From Sulfuriroseicoccus oceanibius (GTDB lineage: Bacteria > Verrucomicrobiota > Verrucomicrobiia > Verrucomicrobiales > SLCJ01), in the NCBI RefSeq assembly GCF_010681825.2, contig NZ_CP066776.1, forward strand, positions 620,001 through 684,000: a stretch of 64,000 nucleotides of DNA, read 5' to 3'. Of the stretch, positions 49,262-58,200 are shown piece by piece. The position numbers and the translations under genes were made by a program. Under the pieces are notes generated by a model. It had not been told where the DNA came from. It did no database searches and saw nothing but the letters and a program-made list of their open reading frames with translations. How positions within the stretch are numbered: the stretch's first letter is position 1; each line of letters opens with the position of its first letter.

Positions 49262-52200
49262 ATGAAGGGCTCCAAAGTTCTTTCATCGATCGCTCGTGTC
49301 GCGATCGGATCATTCGCACTAGCCACGATGGCGCCGCTGCAGGCGAGTAATGACAACGACTGGTGGTCGATGGGCCCCGTTGGTGGATCGTTCCAGGTTC
49401 AGTCGGGCAAGTCATACATTGCAGTGCGTGAAGTTGAGGCGGGAAGTCCTGCCGAGCAGGCTGGAATCCAGGTGGGTGATTTCATCATGGGTGCGTTTGG
49501 CGAGCGATTTGCCGCTACCGGGCCATCGACCAGTGGCTACAAGGGGGCGCCGCAGGGGTTTGCCGAGGCGATCGAGCGGGCGGAGTCGGGTGACGGGTTG
49601 ATGCCGTTGCAGTTGTTGCGTCCCGGGGTTGGGATGGTGGAAGTTACAGTGAGTTTGCCGGCAGCGGGGGCGTTTGGTCCGGCTTATCCACTTGGGAGTG
49701 AGAAGTTTGATGCGCTTTACGAGCGTGCTGCGGGCAAGATTCATGAGAACATCGCAGGATCGGCGAATGGGGATGTGGGCTACATGACTGGCTTTTATGG
49801 CATGATCCTGCTGGCGGATCCGAATTGGAACGAGACCAGCGGGGACAAGCCGTACCGTGTGTCGATCAACAAGATGCGCGACCGTGCGGTAACAGTTCTG
49901 GAAGGCGCGATTTTGAACCCAGTGGAGGCGACCAACCTGGATGGCACGCCGAACGATGGATCGGAGGAAGATAGCAACCCGGATGACCAGAGCCATGTGG
50001 GGTCGGGATTGGAGAACTGGGGGCTTTCCACGTGGGCGATGTTCCTTGCGGAGTACCGCGCGAAGACGGGCGACACGTCGGTGGATGAAACGGTGCAGCG
50101 TGCGGCGGATTTGCTGGCGGCTCGGATCCAGACGTGGCAACAGCCTCCGTATGGAGGGTCCAATGGTCCTACCAAGGTTGGCCTTATGGGGCACGGCGGT
50201 GTGGGCGGTGACTACCCGCACATCGGCTATTCAGGGATTAACATTATCAACGCGCATGCAATGACCGCGTTGGCGATGCTAAAGCAGGCGGGTGCTACCA
50301 TTGATGATGCCAAGATGATGGCCAGCTGGAACTGGGTGAAGAGCACGACCACGCTCAATGGCGGTGCTGAAGATGGTAACATCGGCTACGCGTGGCGCCA
50401 GGGAGGCTATGACTCCGGCGGACGTACCGCAGGGGTGGCGTATGCGATGTCGGTTTACGGTGGGCTTAATGCCGCAGACGAGGACGTGCTGACGCGGATG
50501 AAGGACTATTTGTCGCGCCAGTGGCAGCGGATGCAGCACACGCACGCCTACACTGTGGGGGGGACTCAGTTTTATCAGTTTGTGTTGCCGTATCTTCCGG
50601 ACCGCGACCAGCGCTTCATCATGGAGAACCAGCGTATGTTCTACCATTTCCATCGTACGACAGGTGACGCGCTGCGTTACTTCGGTGGGCGTGAGAACAA
50701 CGGAGGCGATGGCTATGTGAACACAGGGCGCGTGGCGTATGCCGGTGTGGCCATGGCCAAGGCCGTTGCGAGCGGAAATCTGGCAACGGTTGCCAGCATT
50801 GACACCTCCCGTATTCACGCGGACTTCCAAAGCCCGTATCTGACGTGGCCGACGCTCGACGCGCGTCGCGTTGAGATCGATACGACCTCACAGGCATTCA
50901 CTGTCGATATCACCGATTATCAGGGGACGTCGCTTCAGCCGGCGGATTACACGGCGAACTGGACGCATGTTGCCGGCTCGGCAAGTGTGAGCTTTTCCTC
51001 GACCAACACGGCGAGCACTACGGTGAGCTTCCCGCAGGACGGGACGTACCGGATTCAGCTCGAAGTCGTCAAAGGCGCCTACACGCTGACCGAGCCGATT
51101 GATGTGGTGGTCGACACCTCCGAGGATCCTGACGGTTATATTTTGGGTAAAGCTCGCCAGCGCATCTACACCGATATCTCCGGAGCAAGTGTGAGCGACC
51201 TGACCGGCAACGCGAAGTATCCGAATGCGCCGGACACCACAGCGACCGTGACTGCGCTCGACACCGGTAGTTTGGGTAACAGCTACGGTCAGCGTATCAG
51301 CGGCTACTTGATCCCGCCAACGACGGGCGCATACACATTCTATGTGGCTGGTGATGACTCGGTGGAGTTCCGGCTGAACAGTGGAGGAACCGATCCTGCG
51401 GGAGCGACGGCGATTTGTTCGTTGAACGGATGGACCAGCCGATACAACTGGACGGCCTATGCGTCGCAGACCAGTGCGGCGGTGACATTGACCGCAGGCG
51501 AGATGTACTACTACGAGTTGCTGCACAAAGAAGGCGGCGGCGGCGACCACGCGGCGGTGGCTTGGAGTGGTCCTGGCATTTCCGAGCCGACTGTGATTTC
51601 CGGTGACGTGTTGGCTGTGGCGGATACGGCGGAAATTGTGGCGCAACCGGAGGAGCAGAGCACGACTTTGGGCGGCTCTGTGACGTTTGATATTGCAGTC
51701 GAGGGCGATGGGCCGTTCGTGTATGAGTGGATCTCCGGGGAGACTTCGTTTGGAGTGAGTTCGTCCTCGAGTCTGAGCTTTGAGAATGTGGGGGCTGGCC
51801 ATGCAGGTGATTACTATTGCGTGGTGACATCGCCTGATGGTGCGCTCACGTCGGTTACCACAACACTTACGATTTCCGACGCTGGAGTGCTTACCAGTGG
51901 CGGATTGTGGCGTGATCAGTTTGATAGCATCGGTGGTGGTTCGATTGCCACTCTGACCGGTAATAGCAACTATCCTCGTTTCCCAAGCTCGGGTGGAGTG
52001 ATCGCCAACGCCGAGAGCGAAAGTGGGATTGGTGATTCGTACGGTGCCCGTTGGTCAGGTTGGGTGCGTCCGGATGTGACGGGGGCGTACTATTTCTACA
52101 TCACATCGGATGATGCGTCCGAGCTGTGGTTGTCCACCGACGATCAGCCAGCCAATAAGGTGCAGGTTGCGAGCGTTGGTGGCTTTACCGGAGCGCGAGC

Positions 52201-55200
52201 ATGGGCGTCGGGAGGCAAGTCGGGGGCAATTAACCTGGTGGCGGGTGAGCGTTACTATATTGAAGTGCTGCACAAGGAAGGTGGCGGAGGTGACCACTGT
52301 GCGGTGGCATGGCGCAAGCCAGGTGATGCGGCACCCGATAATGGAGATGCTCCAATCGGAGGCGAGTATCTTGAGTATTTCACTGGTGGTGTGCAGGGGG
52401 CGTCGGTGGTGATGCCTCCGGCTTTCGATCGCGCGATTTATTCCATGAGCGTGGCGGAAAACGCGGGCAGTGGTGTGTCGGTTGGTGTGGTCAATGCCAA
52501 CGACACCGGAGGGAATACGCCGGTGGCATACGCAATCACTGGAGGCAATGGCGACGGTTTGTTTGCCCTTGATGCAACCAGTGGCGAGATCACGACGCTC
52601 GGTGATTTGGACTACGAGTTGCAGGATGCCTACTCGCTGACCGTAAGCGCAACTAACAGTCTGGGGCTTATCAGTCAGAGCGTGGTCGAGATCGAAGTGC
52701 TCAACCGTTTGGATGGTATCAGCAGCTGGGAAGTCGGCGTGGACGATGGCACGACGGCTGTGATCAAGGATACCACTGGCTTGGCGGGCAATACCACGAC
52801 AACGGTGGATCTGTCGTCAATCAGCGGCGATGCGACTTACGAGTTCTTGATCGATGCGGAGGACAATGGTCAATCTGCGTTGAGTGTGTTGGCTGCGAAT
52901 GGCTGGAGCTTGCGATTCGAGCAGTGGAGTAACACAGGACGCCTCGGGATCACGCAGTCCGGTGTGGCGGATTGGCGATTCGCGGCCGAGAGCGGGCAGT
53001 CGGTAGCGTCACCGTACGGGAGCCTCGTGCACTTGGTTTTCGTAGTCGATACCGTGGCCGGAGAGACCCGTGTGTATGTGGATTCTGTGTTGGTGGGCCG
53101 TCTGAACCGAACGCCAAATCTAGCTCATGCCGCGGCGACTCTCGGGAATTCCGCGCTGCGCACCGACGCGGAACCTGGGATTCATGGATTTGCGGCATAT
53201 AACAGTGCGCTCGATGCCGAAGAAATCGTTACTCACTATGAGTACTGGCGTGGGGATGTTCCGAACTATGCCCCGGTTGCCAACGATGCAACGTTCGAGG
53301 TCGATGAAAAGCAGCCTGCGGGTATCGTGCTGGGTGCTGTTACCGCCAGCGACAGCAATGTTGGTGACGTGTTCACCTTCGCGATTACTGCTGGTGATCC
53401 GGCTGGCGGGTTTGCGATTGACCCGGGGACGGGAGAGATCAGCACTGCTGCAGAATTGAACTACGACGTGGCAAACCAGTACGTGCTGGGTGTGACGGTC
53501 ACCGATCTGGGTGGTCTGACCGGCGTTGCAAACATTACCGTTAATATTAACAACCAGCCGGGTGGTATTTCGGATTGGGCTGATGCCGTGGATACCGGAT
53601 CGGACGTGTTGATCCGACGCACGGCAGCGCTGGGTGGCGACTCGACGACGACCGTGGATCTGTCGGCAATTTCGGGTGATGCCACTTATGAGTTTGTGGT
53701 GGATTCCGTGAACTTCGGGCAGACATGGGGCAACCTCTTGGCTGCTAATGGTTGGCAGTTGCGCCTCGAGCAGTGGCACAATACCAACGAGCTCGGTGCG
53801 ACCTTGAGGGGACGTGCTGACTGGAGGCTGACTGCTGAGAGCGGTCAATCGGTGGCAAGTCCGTATGGGCGAGTGGCACACATCACCTATGTGGTAGACA
53901 CTGCGGCAGATGAGTTGCGCGCTTACGTTGACGGTGTGTTGGTAGGACGTTTGAACCAAGTACCAAACCTCACTCATCCGGAGGCGGTACTGGGATCCTC
54001 AGGCATTCGCAATGACAGCGAGCCGGGTATTCTGCTCTTTGCTGCCTACAATAATGCGTTGAGTGAAGCAGAGATTGCTGCGCATAAGGATGCTTGGTTG
54101 GGCACTGAATCTGCGAACCTGGAGCCATCGGTGAGTGCCGCAGCCTTCACGGTTGCTGAGAATCTGGCAGCAGGTGCGGTCGTTGGATCAGTGGAAGCGT
54201 CCGATCCGAATGCCGGTGACGTGTTGAGTTACGCGATCTCCGCGGGCAATGAGTCCGGTGCATTTACAATCGACCCTGCGACTGGTGCGATCAGCACAAC
54301 AGCGGGGCTGGATCACGAAGCAGCGGGGGCATACGTCCTGACTGTGACTGTCAGCGACAATGGTGGGCTCAGCGACTCGGCAAGCGTGGCGGTTTCAGTG
54401 ACAGACTCCAACGATGCGCCGGTTTTTGCCAACGATCCGATCGTGGCGGCCGACGGGATGACGCTCGAAGTGTACAGCGACACCCTGGCGGGAAGTGCTT
54501 CTGATCCGGATGCGGGCGATGCATTGAGCTTCAGCAAGGTCAGCGGCCCTGAGTGGCTCGTTGTGGCTGCCGATGGCGTCCTTTCAGGAACTCCAGCCAT
54601 CCGTGATGCCGGGCTGAACACATTCACCGTTGAGGTTGCCGACGGCAATGGCGGTGTGGCCCAGGCTGCCGTGCAGATCAATGTGGTTCAGGGTAGCGTC
54701 ATTTTGTTCGAGGACTTCGAAGCCTACGATGTGGAGAGCGCGTCCGACTTCTCGGTGGCTGGAACTTCGACCGGTAACTGGACCTCTAGCAACACGGGAT
54801 GGAACGCGACGCGGATCTATAACACGTCGAACTACGGTGGATCGCGTCTGTGGATCAGCAATGTCGATGGCACGAGCATCACCAGCGCAGGAGCGAATGT
54901 TGCTGAGAACACGCATTACACGTTCTCGGCGGTGATGGTGACGGAAACCTACGCTGGTGGCCGCACGTTGAACGCGACCTACGATGTGCTCGTCGGTCAG
55001 GATGCGGAGTCGGCAGTGAGTATCATTGGCGGACCGCAGGCAGTGGTTACCCATGGCGACGACTGGCAGACACCGGATTCGAAGGAAGATCATGTGTTCG
55101 GTCAGAGCTTCCAGACCGGATCGCTCAACCCAGGCGACAAGTTGTTTGTGCGTGTCACCCGTGTGGGGACGGCGTCGGGCGGCGGGTGGTTCGGATTGGA

Positions 55201-58200
55201 CGACGTCCTGGTCGATACCGTTGGGCCAAACAGCGCACCGCAAGTGGACGACGTGACCTTGGCTGTGGCGGAGAACGCAGAGGCCGGCGCCGTGGTGGGA
55301 ACCGTGGCAGCAACCGACGCCGACGCTGGCGACGTGGTCAGTTATGCAATTACCGCCGGCGACGAAACCGGTGCGTTTGTCATCGACAGCTCTACCGGTG
55401 AGATCACGACAACGGCTGCATTGGATTACGAAGCGACTGCAAGTTATGCGCTGACCGTGACGGCGACCGACCGCAGCGGCGAGTCCGGTGCGGCAGTGGT
55501 GACGGTGAATGTGACCAACGAGAACGAAGCTCCGGTGGTGGTCGCTGGCAGTGCCTCGGTGAACGAAGACGCGAGCATTGGTTCGGTGGTGACAACCGTG
55601 GTGGCATCGGATGTTGATGCGGATGACGTGCTTGGCTACGCCATCGTTGATGGCAATGCCGGTGGTGCGTTCGCGATCGATGCGGCAAGCGGTGAGATCA
55701 CCGTGGCCGGCGCGCTCGATTTCGAGACACTCGAAAGTTACACCCTGACCGTGCGTGCAACGGATGCCGGCGGACTCAGCGACAGCGCGGCAATTGCCCT
55801 GGCGGTCGTCGATGTGAACGAAGCTCCGGTGGCCCAGGACCAGAGCGGCTCGGTTGCTGAAAATGCAGCCGTTGGCACAGCGGTTGCTGCAGTAGTAGCA
55901 AGCGATGTCGATGCCAACAGCGAGTTGAGTTATGAGATCACCGGCGGCAACACCGGCGGTGCGTTCGCGATCGATGCTGCGGGTCAGATCACCACGGCTT
56001 CGGCGCTCGATTTCGAATCGACATCAAGTTATGCGCTGACCGTGACCGTGACCGATGACGGCGGGTTGACCGATACTGCGGCGGTGGCCGTGGCGGTGAC
56101 CGATGTCAATGAGGCGCCGGTTGCGGTGAATGGCTTCGGCAGTGTGGCGGAAAGCGCCGAGGTCGGGTCCGCTGTGGCGACCGTGGAGGTGAACGATCCG
56201 GATGCAGGCGATGCCTTGAGCTTTGCGCTCATCAGCGGCAACACAGGCGGCGCGTTTGTGATCGACGCCGACGGTGTGATCCGCACGGCAACTGCTCTCG
56301 ATTTCGAAACCACATCGAGCTACACGCTCGGCGTGAGCGTGACCGATGCCGCGGGCCTGAGCGATACGGCCAGCGTGGCGGTAACGGTGACCGATAGCAA
56401 TGACGCGCCTGTGTTTGCCAACGACGTGATCGTCGGTGCCGAGGGGATGACCCTTGAGGCCTACAGCGACACCTTGGCAGGAAGTGCGGCCGACCCGGAT
56501 GCCGGCGCGGTGCTGAGCTTCAGCAAGGTTTCCGGTCCGGCGTGGCTGGATGTGGCTACCGATGGTACGCTTTCGGGAACCCCTGCCATCCGTGACGCGG
56601 GCATCAATACGTTCACCGTCGAGGTGAGCGATGGTAACGGCGGCACGGACCAAGCTACGTTGGAAATCAACGTGGTGGCCGGTAGCGTTATTTTGTTCGA
56701 AGATTTCGAATCCTACGACGTGGAGAATCCATCCGACTTCTCGGTTGCTGGTATTCCAACCGGAAACTGGACCGCGAGTAACACAGGCGCGAACGCAACG
56801 CGGATCTACGACACCTGGAATTACGGGCGCAGCCGCTTGTGGATCAGTTATGTCGATGGCACCAGCATCACCAGCGCGGGTGCGAAGATCACCGACAACA
56901 CGCACTATGAGTTGTCGTTGGTGTTGTTGACCGAGACCTACGCTGCGGGACGCACGCTCAATGCGACTTACGATGTGTTGGTCGGTCAGGATGCGGCGTC
57001 GGCTGTGAGTTTGATTGGCGGACCGCAGGCGGTCGTTACCAATGGTGATGACTGGCAGACGCCGGATTCGAAAGAGGATCATGTGTTCACCCAGCGATTC
57101 CAGACCGGTGAGCTGAACCCAGGCGATCAGTTGTTCGTGCGCATCTCGCGTGTGGGCACGGCATCCGGTGGTGGTTGGTTCGGCGTCGACGACGTGGTCG
57201 TGGACACGATTGGGCCGAACACGGCACCGCAGGTGGACGACGCGGTCTTCGCTGTGGCGGAAAATAGCGAAGGCGAGACGCTCGTCGGTACCGTTAATGC
57301 AGCTGACTCGGACGAAGGGGATGCGCTTGGTTATGCGATCACCGCTGGCAATGAGACTGGTGTGTTTGTGATCGACAACGTGACCGGTGCTATCACCGCA
57401 ACGTCGGCATTCGACTACGAGTCTGCGACGACCTATCCGCTCGAGGTGAGGGTGACCGATGAAAGCGGAGCGACCGCGACCGCTGTGGTGACCGTCAACG
57501 TGACCGATGTGAACGAAGCACCAGTGGCAACCGCTGCTGAAGGCTCCGTCGCGGAAGATGCGGCCGTGGGTGCCGCGGTGGCTGCCGTTGAGGCGGCGGA
57601 CGTCGATGCCAATACGACGCTCAGTTACGCGATCACGGCGGGTAATGAGTCGGGTGCGTTTGTAATCGACGCGGCGGGTCGCATTACCACCGCAGCGGCA
57701 CTCGACTTCGAAACCACGCCAGCTTACGCGCTGACCGTGACGGTGAGCGATAATGGTACACCTGCACTCAGCGACACGGCTGATGTGTTGGTGGCGGTGA
57801 CCGACATCAATGAGGCTCCAGTGGCCGAAGATGCGAGCGGTAGCGTGGCTGAAAACGTGGCTCCGGGCACCGTGGTGGCAACGGTTGCTGCCAGCGATGT
57901 CGATGCCGATGACGCTCTGAGCTATGCGATCACCGGAGGGAATACCGGCGGCGCGTTTGCGATCGACAGTGCCAGCGGTGCGATCACCACGGCGGCAGCG
58001 ATCAACTACGAAGCGGTTGCTGGTTATGTGCTGGATATCACGGCGACCGATGCTGGTGGTCTTGCGGATACTGCGGCGGTTACCGTTGCCGTGGTAGACG
58101 TGAACGAAGCGCCAGTGGCAGTCGACGCGGTGGGATCCATCGCGGAAGATGCGGCGATCGGAAGCTCGGTGGCTACTGTTGAAGCAGCGGACGTCGATGC

